Below are positions 24,274-33,686 of a stretch of DNA of 33,934 nucleotides, in pieces. The DNA comes from Paracoccus luteus (GTDB lineage Bacteria; Pseudomonadota; Alphaproteobacteria; Rhodobacterales; Rhodobacteraceae): positions 269 through 34,202 of the forward strand of contig NZ_SDEA01000020.1 of NCBI RefSeq assembly GCF_004522155.1, in the 5' to 3' direction. The stretch's first letter is position 1. Every line of letters begins with the position of its first letter. Both the position numbers and the translations under genes were made by a program. A model generated the notes under the pieces. That model did no database searches. It was given only the letters and a program-made list of their open reading frames with translations, and was not told the DNA's origin.

Positions 24274-24498
24274 GGTTCACTCCACGTTGGGGGTTTCCCC
24301 CCGGCTCTCTTGTCCGGCAGCCGGGTGGCAGCCGGGCGGGTCCGCTGGCGATGATGGACCCGAGATCGCCCGAAAGGTGGACCCTTGCGGATAAACTCGA
24401 CTTCCATCTCGGGAAGGACTTATCGGCGCTCGCGCGCCCGCCCTCCGTCTCGGACAGATCGGGCCACGGGCGAATCAGCCCGCGACACCGGAAGCTGC
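24274..24498 (-). promoter_or_regulatory. rplJ leader, candidate L10 autoregulatory region
   Basis: Between the predicted transcription start (near 24492) and rplJ lie about 220 untranslated bases without a supported ORF. The part nearest the gene contains a GGGGG-GAAA-CCCCC hairpin (24289-24302) with a GNRA loop, 15 bases before the GTG, and a direct repeat of CCCGGCTGCC around 24310-24335. In many bacteria L10 represses its operon by binding such a leader; I cannot fold it in full. Confidence 0.45.
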
Positions 24499-24527
24499 CG
24501 TTTAGCGGACGTGCGGGGGCATGGCAA
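24499..24527 (-). promoter_or_regulatory. Sigma70-type promoter of rplJ-rplL-rpoB-rpoC
   Basis: Minus strand: TTGCCA (24522-24527), 17 bases, TAAACG (24499-24504). It is placed downstream of the rplA terminator and gives the leader length usual for L10 operons. It is the best match in the gap. Confidence 0.5.
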
Positions 24528-24706
24528 GGCGCGGCGCCGCCCTACAGGTCGGGCGCCGCCCATGCGGGTCGGAACGATCAGCGCGCCCGGACGACCGTGA
24601 TCGGCGCGGCCGCCGCCGCCGGGCCGCCGCTGTCCATGTCCCTCATGCCCGGTCCCTTCCGCGATCCTCGGCCGACGCGTCCGGGGCGGGCGCCCCGCCG
24701 GACATG

Positions 24707-24738
24707 AAAACGCCCGCCCTGTGAACACAAGGCGGGCG
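24707..24738 (-). terminator. Intrinsic terminator after rplA
   Basis: On the minus strand CGCCCGCC (24731-24738) and GGCGGGCG (24711-24718) form an 8-bp GC stem with a 12-base loop, followed by TTTT (24707-24710). It starts 20 bases after the rplA stop. It separates the nusG-rplK-rplA transcript from rplJ onward. Confidence 0.8.
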
Positions 24739-24758
24739 CGATCTCGTTTTTCCGAAAC

Positions 24759-25457
24759 TCAGCCCTGCGCGGCCGAGGACAGGTCCAGCGACACGCCCGG
24801 ACCCATCGTCGAGCTGATCGAGACCTTTTTCAGATAGGTGCCCTTGGCGCCCGAAGGTTTCGCCCGGTTCACCGCGTCCACGAAGGCGCGGATGTTCTGG
24901 GCCAGCTTCTCGGTGTCGAAGGACGCCTTGCCGACGCCGGCGTGGACCACGCCCGCCTTTTCGGCCTTGAACTGGACCTCGCCGCCCTTGGCGTTGCCGA
25001 CGGCGCCGGCCACGTCCATCGTCACCGTGCCGACCTTGGGGTTCGGCATCAGGTTGCGCGGGCCGAGGATTTTGCCCAGCCGGCCGACCAGCGGCATCAT
25101 GTCGGGCGTGGCGATGCAGCGGTCAAAGTTGATGTTCCCGGCCTGGATCGATTCCATCAGATCCTCGGCGCCCACGATGTCGGCGCCGGCGGCGCGCGCC
25201 TCGTCGGCCTTGGGACCGCGGGCGAACACGGCGACGCGGACGTCCTTGCCGGTGCCGTTGGGCAGGGTCACGACGCCGCGGACCATCTGGTCGGCGTGGC
25301 GCGGATCGACGCCCAGGTTCATCGCGATCTCGACCGTCTCGTCGAACTTGGCGGTGGCGTTGGCCTTGACCAGCGTCAGCGCCTCTTCCAAGGCCAGGTT
25401 GGCCTTGCCTTCAAAGGCGGCGCGGGCGGCGGCCTTGCGTTTTGCGATCTTTGCCAT
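24759..25457 (-). CDS. rplA: 50S ribosomal protein L1
   Basis: L1-stalk protein that moves deacylated tRNA through the E site and in many bacteria represses rplK-rplA translation. The 232 residues are standard, with [36 protein letters not shown] and the C-terminal [15 protein letters not shown] intact. It starts 3 bases after the rplK stop, so coupling is likely, and ends at an intrinsic terminator. Confidence 0.98.
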   Translation of the reverse strand: MAKIAKRKAAARAAFEGKANLALEEALTLVKANATAKFDETVEIAMNLGVDPRHADQMVRGVVTLPNGTGKDVRVAVFARGPKADEARAAGADIVGAEDLMESIQAGNINFDRCIATPDMMPLVGRLGKILGPRNLMPNPKVGTVTMDVAGAVGNAKGGEVQFKAEKAGVVHAGVGKASFDTEKLAQNIRAFVDAVNRAKPSGAKGTYLKKVSISSTMGPGVSLDLSSAAQG

Positions 25458-25460
25458 GAC

Positions 25461-25913
25461 TCAGCCTTTCACCTCGATACCGATCGACCGGGCCGAGCCG
25501 AGGACGATCTGCATCGCGGCCTCGATGTCGTTGGCCGACAGATCCTTCATCTTCGCTTCGGCGATCTCGCGCACCTGCGCGACGGTCACGGTGCCGGCGT
25601 TCGTGCGGCCCGGCTTGTCGGACCCCTTGGCGCGGTTGCGCTTGCCCACCGGCTTCAGGCCCGCGGCCTTTTTCAGCAGGAACGCCGCGGGGGGCGTCTT
25701 GGTCTCGAAGGTGAACGACTTGTCGGCGTAATAGGTGATCACGGTCGGGACGGGGGAACCCGCCTCCATCTCCTGCGTGCGGGCGTTGAACGCCTTGCAG
25801 AACTCCATGATGTTGATCCCGCGCTGGCCCAGTGCGGGACCGATGGGCGGGGACGGGTTCGCCTGACCCGCCTTGACTTGCAGCTTGAGGCTGCCGACGA
25901 CTTTCTTGGCCAT
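25461..25913 (-). CDS. rplK: 50S ribosomal protein L11
   Basis: GTPase-centre protein that binds 23S rRNA with L10 and is needed for stringent-response sensing by Rel. The 150 residues start [20 protein letters not shown]; the N-terminal [21 protein letters not shown] and the rRNA-binding C-terminal part ([20 protein letters not shown]) are intact. It has a strong ribosome-binding site, AAGGAGAAGG, and an 88-base gap from nusG that contains a short hairpin. Confidence 0.98.
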   Translation of the reverse strand: MAKKVVGSLKLQVKAGQANPSPPIGPALGQRGINIMEFCKAFNARTQEMEAGSPVPTVITYYADKSFTFETKTPPAAFLLKKAAGLKPVGKRNRAKGSDKPGRTNAGTVTVAQVREIAEAKMKDLSANDIEAAMQIVLGSARSIGIEVKG

Positions 25914-25935
25914 CTGGCCTTCTCCTTTTCATCAC

Positions 25936-25952
25936 GCCCGCATCATGCGGGC
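25936..25952 (-). promoter_or_regulatory. Hairpin in the rplK leader
   Basis: GCCCGCAT (25936-25943) and ATGCGGGC (25945-25952) form a perfect 8-bp inverted repeat with a 1-base centre, about 22 bases before the rplK start. It has no T-tract. It is a candidate L1 target or mRNA-processing site in the nusG-rplK gap. Confidence 0.35.
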
Positions 25953-26001
25953 CGACTTAGCGGTGCGGTCCGGGCCGTGGCCCTCGCCTTCCGCGCTTGC
26001 T

Positions 26002-26541
26002 TCACTGGGCCTTGGCGACCTGCGTGAATTCCAGTTCGACCGGCGTCGGCCGGCCAAAGATCGACACGGTGACCTTGATGCGGCTGGACGCGTCGTCCAC
26101 CTCTTCGACCATTCCCGAGAACCCCTCGAACGGGCCGTCGGTCACGTTGACCTTTTCGCCGACCTCGAACCGGATCAGGTTGCGGGGCGCGACCTCGCCG
26201 CCGTCCGCGCCGGTGCGGTTCAGCATCGCGTTCACCTCGTCGTCGCGCATCGGCTGGGGCTTGCCATGCGCGCCCAGGAACCCGGTGACGCGGTTGATCG
26301 AATTGACCATGTGGTGCGTGCGGTCCGACAACTCCATGTGGACCAGCACATAGCCGGGCATGAAGCGGCGTTCCGACGTCACCTTCTTGCCGCGGCGGAT
26401 CTCGATGACCTCCTCGGTGGGGACCACCACGTCGTCGATCTGGTCTTCCATGCCCTTTTCGGCGGCAGCCTGACGGATCGCCTCGGCCACCTTCTTTTCG
26501 AAGTTGGACAGGACGCTGACCGAATACCAACGCTTTGCCAT
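26002..26541 (-). CDS. nusG: Transcription termination/antitermination factor NusG
   Basis: Binds RNA polymerase, suppresses pausing and links it to Rho or to the ribosome. The 179 residues start at MAKRWYSVSVLSNFEKKVAE. The NGN domain contains RRFMPGYVLVHMEL and TGFLGAHGKPQPM; the KOW domain has FEVGEKVNVTDGPFEGFSG, and the C-terminus ends VELEFTQVAKAQ. The frame is open further upstream, but the family start and spacing favour 26541. It lies 158 bases after secE. Confidence 0.97.
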   Translation of the reverse strand: MAKRWYSVSVLSNFEKKVAEAIRQAAAEKGMEDQIDDVVVPTEEVIEIRRGKKVTSERRFMPGYVLVHMELSDRTHHMVNSINRVTGFLGAHGKPQPMRDDEVNAMLNRTGADGGEVAPRNLIRFEVGEKVNVTDGPFEGFSGMVEEVDDASSRIKVTVSIFGRPTPVELEFTQVAKAQ

Positions 26542-26653
26542 CGCCTGAAAGTCCCCTGCGTTATTCCTGACCGACCCGGCCGGGCCCGCCTGCGCCGTGC
26601 CGCGGGCCAAAACTCAAACGGCGCGCATACCGAATCGATGCACGCCGGTCGCC

Positions 26654-26696
26654 GGGCAGGTCGGGGGGACATAGCCCCCCTGCCCCGTCGATGCAA
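26654..26696 (-). promoter_or_regulatory. secE-nusG gap: strong hairpin and possible nusG promoter
   Basis: Shortly after the secE stop a G6/C6 hairpin (GGGGGG 26663-26668, CCCCCC 26675-26680) is flanked by complementary GGGCA/TGCCC, without a T-tract. The same bases include TTGCAT (26691-26696), 17 bases, TATGTC (26668-26673), a fair sigma70-type pair for nusG. The two readings exclude one another in part. Confidence 0.35.
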
Positions 26697-26699
26697 GCG

Positions 26700-26891
26700 T
26701 CAGGCGACCGCGTTCAGCACCGCCGCCAGACCGCCGCGGATCAGCAGGTCGACGATGAAAAAGAACGCGCTGAACAGCGCCGCCATGACAAAGACCATGA
26801 TCGTCGTCGTGGTCACCTCGCGCCGGCCGGGCCAGGTGATCTTGGCGGCTTCGGCACGGACCTGGCTGATGAACTGGGCGGGGTTGGTCAT
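26700..26891 (-). CDS. secE: Preprotein translocase subunit SecE
   Basis: Small essential subunit that clamps SecY in the inner membrane. From the ATG at 26891 the protein has 63 residues, the short one-helix form. It shows the conserved amphipathic segment AEAAKITWPGRREVTTTT followed by one membrane helix (MVFVMAALFSAFFFIVDLLI). An ATG two codons upstream (26897) gives 65 residues, but AAGGG is spaced better for 26891. It normally follows tRNA-Trp directly; here a sulfotransferase-like gene lies between. Confidence 0.95.
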   Translation of the reverse strand: MTNPAQFISQVRAEAAKITWPGRREVTTTTIMVFVMAALFSAFFFIVDLLIRGGLAAVLNAVA

Positions 26892-26916
26892 GGTCATCCC
26901 TTGCGTTTCAGCGGGT

Positions 26917-26945
26917 CAGATAATCGCTGCGCCCCGCGAAGGCAA
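26917..26945 (-). promoter_or_regulatory. Possible promoter of secE-nusG
   Basis: Minus strand: TTGCCT (26940-26945), 17 bases, TATCTG (26917-26922). Transcription would start about 20 bases before the secE ATG. It would free secE and nusG from dependence on transcription through the inserted sulfotransferase-like gene. Confidence 0.4.
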
Positions 26946-26976
26946 GCGCCGCGCCGCCTGCCGTCAGCACCCGCCG

Positions 26977-27948
26977 TCAGCGCGCGCCCGGCAGGGTCAG
27001 CAGATCGACGCCGGGCATCGCGGCCAGCCGGGCGCAATCCTCGGCATAGGCCTGCGCGCAGCGGCGGGCAAGGGCGGCGTCGACCACGTCCAGCATCCGC
27101 TCTCCGGGGCGGCGGGGGAACTGGCGGGCGGCGCGCCGCGCCATTCCCCGCAGGTCGCCGCCGGGCTTGGCCATCGCGCGCGCCCGCAGCGCCTCATAGG
27201 CGTCCTGCGACATCGAGACGTTGACCGCCGGCAAATCGGGTGCGACCGCCGCCACGCCGGAAGGCAGCAGCCGGTCGAACAACGCCGGGCGGATCGCGGG
27301 ATAATCCTCGTATCGCCAGACCGTCAGCCCCGCCACGCCCGGCACGGCCAGCAGCCGTTCGGCCAGCCCCGACCACGACAGAAGGTCGGGGGCAAAGCCG
27401 TCCAGATAGGCGTCGAACAGCAGCTCGCGCCCGCCCAGCACCTGCATCGCAAAGGCCGAGGTCAGGAACCCCGCCGGCTCGCGGATCGACAGGCACAGCC
27501 GCATGGGCCGGCGGCGCAGCACCGCGCCCAGGGCGTCCACCCGCGGACCCGCGCTGGGATAGATGGTGTTGTCCGCGCCGAACAGCCGGTCCGACCGGAT
27601 GCGGCCCAGGATGTTCTCCTCGGACAGGACGACCTGGGGCCAGTTCGCGACGATGCCGTCCAGCACGCGCGCGACCGCCTTCTGGTCGCCGCGCAGCGGG
27701 TCCGCGCCGCGCGCTGCAGCCCCGCCGGGCTGCGGGCGGAACGGGCTGGGCGCGGCCGCGGGCGCACGCCGGGCCAGCCGGTCGGCCAGCCGGATCAGCC
27801 CCGCATCCATCGCGCGATCCCCGCGCCAGTGGACCACGTCACTGTAATGGACCCCCGCCCGCAACAGGGCCGGGATCATCGCCCGCAGGGTCGATTGCAG
27901 ATGGGTGGTGGCGGTCTTGTGCGCGCCGACATGGACGGTCAGGGACAT
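26977..27948 (-). CDS. Sulfotransferase-like protein between tRNA-Trp and secE
   Basis: A 323-residue cytosolic protein with the sulfotransferase P-loop near the N-terminus (HVGAHKTATTHLQ, residues 6-18), which binds the 5'-phosphosulfate of PAPS, and a second motif LSIREPAGFLTSAF of the 3'-phosphate-binding type. Between them lies VVLSEENILG, typical of the Rhodobacterales members. It probably sulfates a carbohydrate or lipid; the acceptor is unknown. It starts 39 bases after tRNA-Trp and ends 85 bases before secE, all on one strand, so it may be transcribed with the tRNA. No clear ribosome-binding site is seen. Confidence 0.72.
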   Translation of the reverse strand: MSLTVHVGAHKTATTHLQSTLRAMIPALLRAGVHYSDVVHWRGDRAMDAGLIRLADRLARRAPAAAPSPFRPQPGGAAARGADPLRGDQKAVARVLDGIVANWPQVVLSEENILGRIRSDRLFGADNTIYPSAGPRVDALGAVLRRRPMRLCLSIREPAGFLTSAFAMQVLGGRELLFDAYLDGFAPDLLSWSGLAERLLAVPGVAGLTVWRYEDYPAIRPALFDRLLPSGVAAVAPDLPAVNVSMSQDAYEALRARAMAKPGGDLRGMARRAARQFPRRPGERMLDVVDAALARRCAQAYAEDCARLAAMPGVDLLTLPGAR

Positions 27949-27987
27949 CGGGGGACCGCCGCCTTGCGCTGTCGGGAAATGCGGGCC

Positions 27988-28063
27988 TGGCAGGGGCAGG
28001 GGGACTCGAACCCACGACCCTCGGTTTTGGAGACCGATGCTCTACCAACTGAGCTATACCCCT
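27988..28063 (-). tRNA. trnW: tRNA-Trp (CCA anticodon)
   Basis: Cloverleaf on the minus strand: acceptor AGGGGTA pairs with TGCCCCT, D-arm AGCTCAGTTGGTAGAGC, anticodon stem TCGGT/ACCGA around the loop CTCCAAA (anticodon CCA), T-arm with GGTTCGAGTCC, discriminator G and an encoded CCA end (27988-27990). It is preceded by a good promoter. The tRNA-Trp/secE/nusG order is standard in bacteria. Confidence 0.97.
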
Positions 28064-28075
28064 AGGCCGCGACAC

Positions 28076-28104
28076 CGATTACGGCAGCTGCCCGTCATCT
28101 TCAA
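28076..28104 (-). promoter_or_regulatory. Sigma70-type promoter of tRNA-Trp
   Basis: Minus strand: TTGAAG (28099-28104), 17 bases, TAATCG (28076-28081); the mature tRNA begins 13 bases after the -10. No other candidate is as good in the gap to the divergent DUF1003 gene. Confidence 0.65.
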
Positions 28105-28162
28105 GGCTTTTCGGCAGCCCGGCGCGGGTTCATCATGCGGCCGTCCTGCGCGTGAGGTCGCG

Positions 28163-28762
28163 ATGCCGATCACCCCCCTGCCCCCCGAGATGATCCGCGA
28201 TTGGCTGGCGCAGCTGCAGGGCCACATCTCGCCGGCCGAACATCGGGTGCTGGAACACCTGCTGACGCGCAAGCCCATCGCGCGCGACCTGCATCTGGGC
28301 GGACCCGGCGCATCGACGCTGGGCGGGCGGATGGCCGACCGGGTGGCCAGCTTTGGCGGATCGTGGAGCTTCATCGCCATTTTCACGGCGGTCCTGCTGC
28401 TGTGGGTGGCGGGCAACGCGATGCTGGCCGCGCGCGCGTTCGACCCCTATCCGTTCATCTTCCTGAACCTGATCCTGTCGATGCTGGCGGCGTTCCAGGC
28501 CCCGATCATCATGATGAGCCAGAACCGCCAGGCGGCCAAGGACCGCATGGCGGCCGCCCACGATTATGAGATCAACCTCAAGGCGGAAATCGAGATCATG
28601 GCCCTGCACGAGAAGATGGACCAGATGCGCAGCCAGCAGCTGGAGGGGCTGATCGCGCGCCAGCAGGCGCATATCGACCGGCTGACCGGGCTTTTGCTGG
28701 CGGCGGTCCCGTCCGCGCCACAGCCGGACCGCGCGACGCCGGGCGCGGGCGGCGGCCCCTGA
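28163..28762 (+). CDS. DUF1003 membrane protein
   Basis: A 199-residue protein of the DUF1003 family, function unknown. A cytosolic N-terminal part (1-50) precedes RMADRVASFGGSWSFIAIF, the family's hallmark entry to two membrane helices (about 66-86 and 97-118, with FDPYPFIFLNLILSMLAAFQ). A charged helical tail follows (AAKDRMAAAHDYEINLKAEI onward), probably a coiled coil in the cytosol. I start at 28163, 5 bases after GAGGT; the upstream frame runs through the tRNA and is rejected. It is divergent from tRNA-Trp, alone in its direction, and ends in a Gly/Pro-rich tail. Confidence 0.82.
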   Translation: MPITPLPPEMIRDWLAQLQGHISPAEHRVLEHLLTRKPIARDLHLGGPGASTLGGRMADRVASFGGSWSFIAIFTAVLLLWVAGNAMLAARAFDPYPFIFLNLILSMLAAFQAPIIMMSQNRQAAKDRMAAAHDYEINLKAEIEIMALHEKMDQMRSQQLEGLIARQQAHIDRLTGLLLAAVPSAPQPDRATPGAGGGP

Positions 28763-28952
28763 CCGCGCGGGGGCTGCCGGTCCGCATCGTGTCCGTTGCC
28801 CTCAGGGGGCCGGCGGTCCCTGATCGCGCGCGGGGGCCGGGGGGTGTTCGCCAGGACCACGGGGCAGGCCCGCACGGTCCCAGATCGCCCGCGGGACGGC
28901 CTGACCCGCGACGGGCGGCGGACACTCGGCGGTCCCTTATCGCGCGGGGGGC
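28753..28952. repeat. Four degenerate copies of a GC-rich motif at about 60-base spacing
   Basis: The core CGGTCCCTGATCGCGCG-GGGG, with variations, occurs at 28753, 28814, 28875 and 28930 (spacing 61, 61, 55). Only the core of about 22 bases is conserved; the sequence between copies differs. The array fills the gap between the convergent DUF1003 and ABC exporter genes, overlapping the last codons of the former. No gene is visible in the 195-base gap. Confidence 0.5.
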
Positions 28953-28957
28953 GGGGG

Positions 28958-30829
<1,872 letters not shown>

Positions 30830-30895
30830 GGGCGCCTCGGGCGTCACGGGTGACGGCAGGGGTCGCCCGGCCCGGATGCGATGTCAAGCTGACGG

Positions 30896-30920
30896 GGAAC
30901 GGCCCGCCGGGGGCTGCGTT
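30896..30920 (+). promoter_or_regulatory. EcfG (general stress sigma) promoter of the DUF892 gene
   Basis: GGAAC (30896-30900), 16 bases, CGTT (30917-30920): exact match to the alphaproteobacterial EcfG consensus, with transcription expected to start near 30927 and a leader of about 35 bases. It shares its layout with the promoter at 6619-6643. Confidence 0.75.
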
Positions 30921-30961
30921 GGCTGGGCAGCCGATTGCGCAACGCCACGAAAGGACATGCG

Positions 30962-31462
30962 ATGACCGCCATCAAGAACCTGAAGGATCTGTATCTGGAC
31001 GGGATCAAGGATCTGCACAGCGCCTGCAAGCAGTCGATCCCCGTCACCGAAGAGATGGCGCGCGCGGCCAAGAACGCCGACCTGAAAAGCGCGCTGGACG
31101 CCAGCGTCAAGGGCACCCGCGAGGGCATGGCGTCGATGGAAAAGCTGGCCCGCGCCCACGGCGAGGATCCGGGCGGCGAACATTGCAAGGGGATGGAGGG
31201 GCTGGTGGCCGAGGCGCGCAAGCACGCGCTGGACGCCCGCTTCGCCGACGAGGACACGCAGGATGCCGCGATCATCGCGCAATACCAGCGCCTCGCCCAT
31301 TACGCGATCACCGGCTATGGCACGCTGAAGGCGTGGGCCAAGCGGCTGGACCTGTCCGACGACGCCCGCGCGCTGGATGAGGCGACGGCCGCCACCTATG
31401 AGGGCGACGAGACCATGACGAAGATCGCCGTCAAGGGCGGCGTGAACAAGGCCGCGATGTAG
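30962..31462 (+). CDS. DUF892 (YciF/YciE) ferritin-like stress protein
   Basis: A 166-residue all-helical cytosolic protein of the YciE/YciF (DUF892) ferritin-like family. Family features are the start NLKDLYLDGIKDLHSACKQ, CKGMEGLVAEA (in E. coli YciF CVAMEGLIEEA) and DAAIIAQYQRLAHYAITGYGTL with its Glu/His helices. Such proteins form a four-helix bundle and are induced by osmotic or general stress; iron binding is likely but unproven here. I chose ATG 30962, with AAGGA seven bases upstream, over an in-frame ATG nine codons earlier. An EcfG promoter lies upstream and an intrinsic terminator downstream, so it is a single-gene unit. Confidence 0.9.
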   Translation: MTAIKNLKDLYLDGIKDLHSACKQSIPVTEEMARAAKNADLKSALDASVKGTREGMASMEKLARAHGEDPGGEHCKGMEGLVAEARKHALDARFADEDTQDAAIIAQYQRLAHYAITGYGTLKAWAKRLDLSDDARALDEATAATYEGDETMTKIAVKGGVNKAAM

Positions 31463-31481
31463 GCGGTTGGCCTTATGACCC

Positions 31482-31507
31482 GGGCGCGCCGTCCGGGCGC
31501 GCCCCTT
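31482..31507 (+). terminator. Intrinsic terminator after the DUF892 gene
   Basis: GGGCGCGCC (31482-31490), a 5-base loop, GGCGCGCCC (31496-31504), then a short TTT. The stem is perfect and begins 19 bases after the stop codon. The T-tract is short, as often in GC-rich genomes. Confidence 0.65.
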
Positions 31508-31516
31508 TGCGTCTGA

Positions 31517-31711
31517 TCAACGCCGCATCTGCCTCGTGAACGCAACGGCGTGCGCTGCCAAGGCGTCCCGCGTTGCTCCTGCGCCGGTCATAGCCGGCAG
31601 GTGCGCGCGGCAAACGCATCCAGCCTGCCCTGCCAAAGCGCCCCCCCGCGCCCGCCCCGGTCAAGGCCGCAGGTGCGTCGCGAACGCGTCCAGCGTGCGC
31701 TGCCAGGCCAG
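31517..31711. repeat. Three tandem copies of the 3' end of the dienelactone-hydrolase gene
   Basis: Units of about 50 aligned bases begin at 31517, 31588 and 31661 (periods 71 and 73), each opening with TCA, the complement of a TGA stop. The third is the real 3' end of the gene, encoding WQRTLDAFATHLRP and the stop. The middle one read on the same strand gives LWQGRLDAFAARTCRL and a stop; the first is more decayed but shares TGCGCTGCCA and GAACGC. Two degenerate copies of the gene end thus lie downstream of it, between its stop and the DUF892 terminator. Confidence 0.75.
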
Positions 31712-32560
31712 TTCCGCCGCCTCGGGGTCATAGCGGGGGGTGGTGTCGTTGTGGAACCCGTGGTTGGTGCCGGGATAGACATGCGCCTCATAGGTCTTGC
31801 CGTGTTCCTTCAGCACGGCCTCATAGGCGGGCCAGCCGGCGTTCACCCGCTCGTCCACCTCGGCGTAATGCAGCAGCAGCGGCGCCCGGATCGCCGGCAC
31901 CTCGGCGGCCTCGGGCTGGCGGCCATAGAACGGCACGGACACCGCCAGTTCGGGATAGGCCACCGCCAGCGCGTTGCAGACGCCCCCGCCATAGCAGAAT
32001 CCCACGCAGCCGACCTTGCCGGTGCTGTCCGCATGATCGCGCAGGAACTCGTGGGCGGCGAAGAAATCCTCCATCAGCTTTTCGGGCGGCAGGCTGGCCT
32101 GCATCTCGCGCCCCTGATCGTCGTTGCCGGGATAGCCGCCCAGCGACGACAGCCCGTCGGGGCCGAACGCCAGGTAACCCGCCTTGGCGACGCGGCGGAC
32201 GACATCCTCGATATAGGGGTTCAGGCCGCGGTTCTCGTGGATGACCAGCACCGCGGGCAGCTTGCCCGTGGCGTCGGCGGGCCGCGCCATCAGCCCCTTG
32301 ATGCGGCCGGTCCCCCGGGGGCTGTCGTATTCGGCCGTTTCGGTGCGGATGGCCGGATCGTCCGGCGCGACCTGCGCCGCCAGCGCATAGTTCGGCGCCA
32401 GCGCCTCGAGGATCATGGCGCCGGTGACGCCCGCGGCGGCATACTGGCCCGCCTGCTTCAGAAAGTCCCGCTTGCTCAGCTTGCCGTGGACATAGCCGTC
32501 AAAGATTTCCAGGATCCGCGGATCGAAATCCGCGGCGCGCTTGCGTCCGTCGTTGGTCAT
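31661..32560 (-). CDS. Dienelactone hydrolase-family protein with export signal
   Basis: A 299-residue alpha/beta hydrolase of the dienelactone hydrolase family. The nucleophile is Cys189 in GFCYGGG, the acid Asp236 (HYAEVDERV) and the base His267 (GTNHGFHN); HENRGLNPYIEDV and DGLSSLGG are further family blocks. The N-terminus has SKRDFLK (29-35) followed by a weakly hydrophobic stretch ending ALAAQV, resembling a twin-arginine signal with Lys-Arg in place of Arg-Arg, so export to the periplasm is likely. The substrate is unknown; no chlorocatechol pathway is nearby. Its 3' end has been duplicated downstream. Confidence 0.85.
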   Translation of the reverse strand: MTNDGRKRAADFDPRILEIFDGYVHGKLSKRDFLKQAGQYAAAGVTGAMILEALAPNYALAAQVAPDDPAIRTETAEYDSPRGTGRIKGLMARPADATGKLPAVLVIHENRGLNPYIEDVVRRVAKAGYLAFGPDGLSSLGGYPGNDDQGREMQASLPPEKLMEDFFAAHEFLRDHADSTGKVGCVGFCYGGGVCNALAVAYPELAVSVPFYGRQPEAAEVPAIRAPLLLHYAEVDERVNAGWPAYEAVLKEHGKTYEAHVYPGTNHGFHNDTTPRYDPEAAELAWQRTLDAFATHLRP

Positions 32561-32639
32561 GGCGTCCCCCCGTGATGGCGTGCAGGGCAGCGTAACCGGC
32601 GGCGGGCGGCCGTATCCTCACGAATCCGTCATCGCGCCA

Positions 32640-33053
32640 TCACAGATGCCGTGTCTCGGGCGCGGGCCGTCCCCAGTCGTTCGCCGCGCCGTTCCCGGCA
32701 TAAACGGGCGCCGCGATCAGCTCGTCCTGCGCGGCGTCGTCCAGCGCGGGGACAAAGACCATCGTGACGCGCCCGCCCAGTTCCGCGATGGTGCCGCGCG
32801 ACCACAGGCGGGTGCCGCAGGTGCCGCAGAAGCAATGGTGCATGTCGATGTCGGCCGCGCCCGAGCGCGGGGTTTCGGCGACGTGGTCCTGCCCCTGCAG
32901 GACGCGCAGCCCGTCGGGGTCGGGCAGCCGCATTTCCCAATAGCGCATCTTGCGGCAGAACCGGCAGTTGCACCGCATCGTGCCATCGGCCAGGTCGCCG
33001 TCCGCCTCGAACGCGACGGCGCCGCAGAAACAGCTTCCGTGATAGGTCTTCAT
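32640..33053 (-). CDS. GFA/CENP-V-family zinc protein
   Basis: A 137-residue cytosolic protein of the glutathione-dependent formaldehyde-activating (GFA) family. Zinc-binding cysteines are seen in [17 protein letters not shown] and [12 protein letters not shown]. Despite the family name, a role in formaldehyde detoxification is not shown for most members. ATG 33053 is chosen for [11 protein letters not shown] and a G-rich ribosome-binding site; the frame stays open upstream without support. It lies between the HIT gene (95 bases upstream) and the dienelactone-hydrolase-like gene, all in the same direction. Confidence 0.85.
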   Translation of the reverse strand: MKTYHGSCFCGAVAFEADGDLADGTMRCNCRFCRKMRYWEMRLPDPDGLRVLQGQDHVAETPRSGAADIDMHHCFCGTCGTRLWSRGTIAELGGRVTMVFVPALDDAAQDELIAAPVYAGNGAANDWGRPAPETRHL

Positions 33054-33148
33054 GCCGTGCCCCCTGTCATGCCCCAGCGCGGGACAGGGCGCAGCATAGC
33101 ACGGATTGCCGGACCGTCCCCGCCCGCGGATCGCCGCGCGGGGCGTCC

Positions 33149-33574
33149 TCACCCTTGCGCCAGATCGCGCGCGATCGCGGCCATCCGTTCGGGGTCCAGC
33201 TGCGGCGGCACGGAATAGCCGTCCGGCCCGTCCGCGAGGTATGCCTGCGACGACACGTCATGGACATGGTGCATGGGCACGACATGGGCGTGGGCATGCG
33301 GCACGTGGATGCCGGTAAAGAACATCGCCACCCGTTCGACCCCGTAGATCCGCTTCATCCGGTGCGACAGGGTCTGGCTGCACGCCATGACGCGGGCGGC
33401 CAGTGGCGCCGGGATGTCCTCGAACCAGACGTGATGCGCCTTGGGGATGACCAGCGTGTGCCCGGGCCGGATCGGATGCAGGTCCAGAAAGGCGACGACC
33501 TCGTCGTCCTCGTGCACGACATGGGCGGGCAGATCGCCCCGCGCGATCCGGCAGAACAGGCAGTCGTGGGTCAT
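33149..33574 (-). CDS. HIT-family (histidine triad) hydrolase
   Basis: A 141-residue cytosolic histidine-triad protein. The triad HAHAHVV is at residues 93-99, and the N-terminal [20 protein letters not shown] and [12 protein letters not shown] are typical. Such proteins hydrolyse nucleoside phosphoramidates or dinucleoside polyphosphates; the substrate here is unknown. ATG 33574 has AAGGGGG as ribosome-binding site; a longer in-frame start at 33706 would run into the tuf terminator. It is the first gene after tuf, behind the terminator, so it should have its own promoter, which I could not locate. Confidence 0.92.
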   Translation of the reverse strand: MTHDCLFCRIARGDLPAHVVHEDDEVVAFLDLHPIRPGHTLVIPKAHHVWFEDIPAPLAARVMACSQTLSHRMKRIYGVERVAMFFTGIHVPHAHAHVVPMHHVHDVSSQAYLADGPDGYSVPPQLDPERMAAIARDLAQG

Positions 33575-33642
33575 GGCGCCCCCTTTCGGGGCAGGTTGGG
33601 CGATCCGGCCGGGACGCGCAACCGGGTGGACGCCCCCCACGC

Positions 33643-33667
33643 AAAAACCCGCCCCTTTCGGGACGGG
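33643..33667 (-). terminator. Intrinsic terminator of tuf
   Basis: Minus strand: CCCGTCCC (33660-33667), a GAAA loop and GGGGCGGG (33648-33655), then TTTTT (33643-33647). The stem contains one G-T pair. It is a classical terminator 52 bases after the tuf stop. Confidence 0.9.
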
Positions 33668-33686
33668 CCTTGTGCTTTCGCGGCAG

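Noticed and set aside
26977..28063. Integration site or mobile element at tRNA-Trp
   Set aside because: The tRNA is intact with an encoded CCA, no integrase or direct repeat of its 3' end is seen in the window, and the inserted gene has the same codon style as its neighbours.
28753..28952. CRISPR-like array
   Set aside because: The motif copies are degenerate and few, spacing is uneven, and there are no cas genes nearby.
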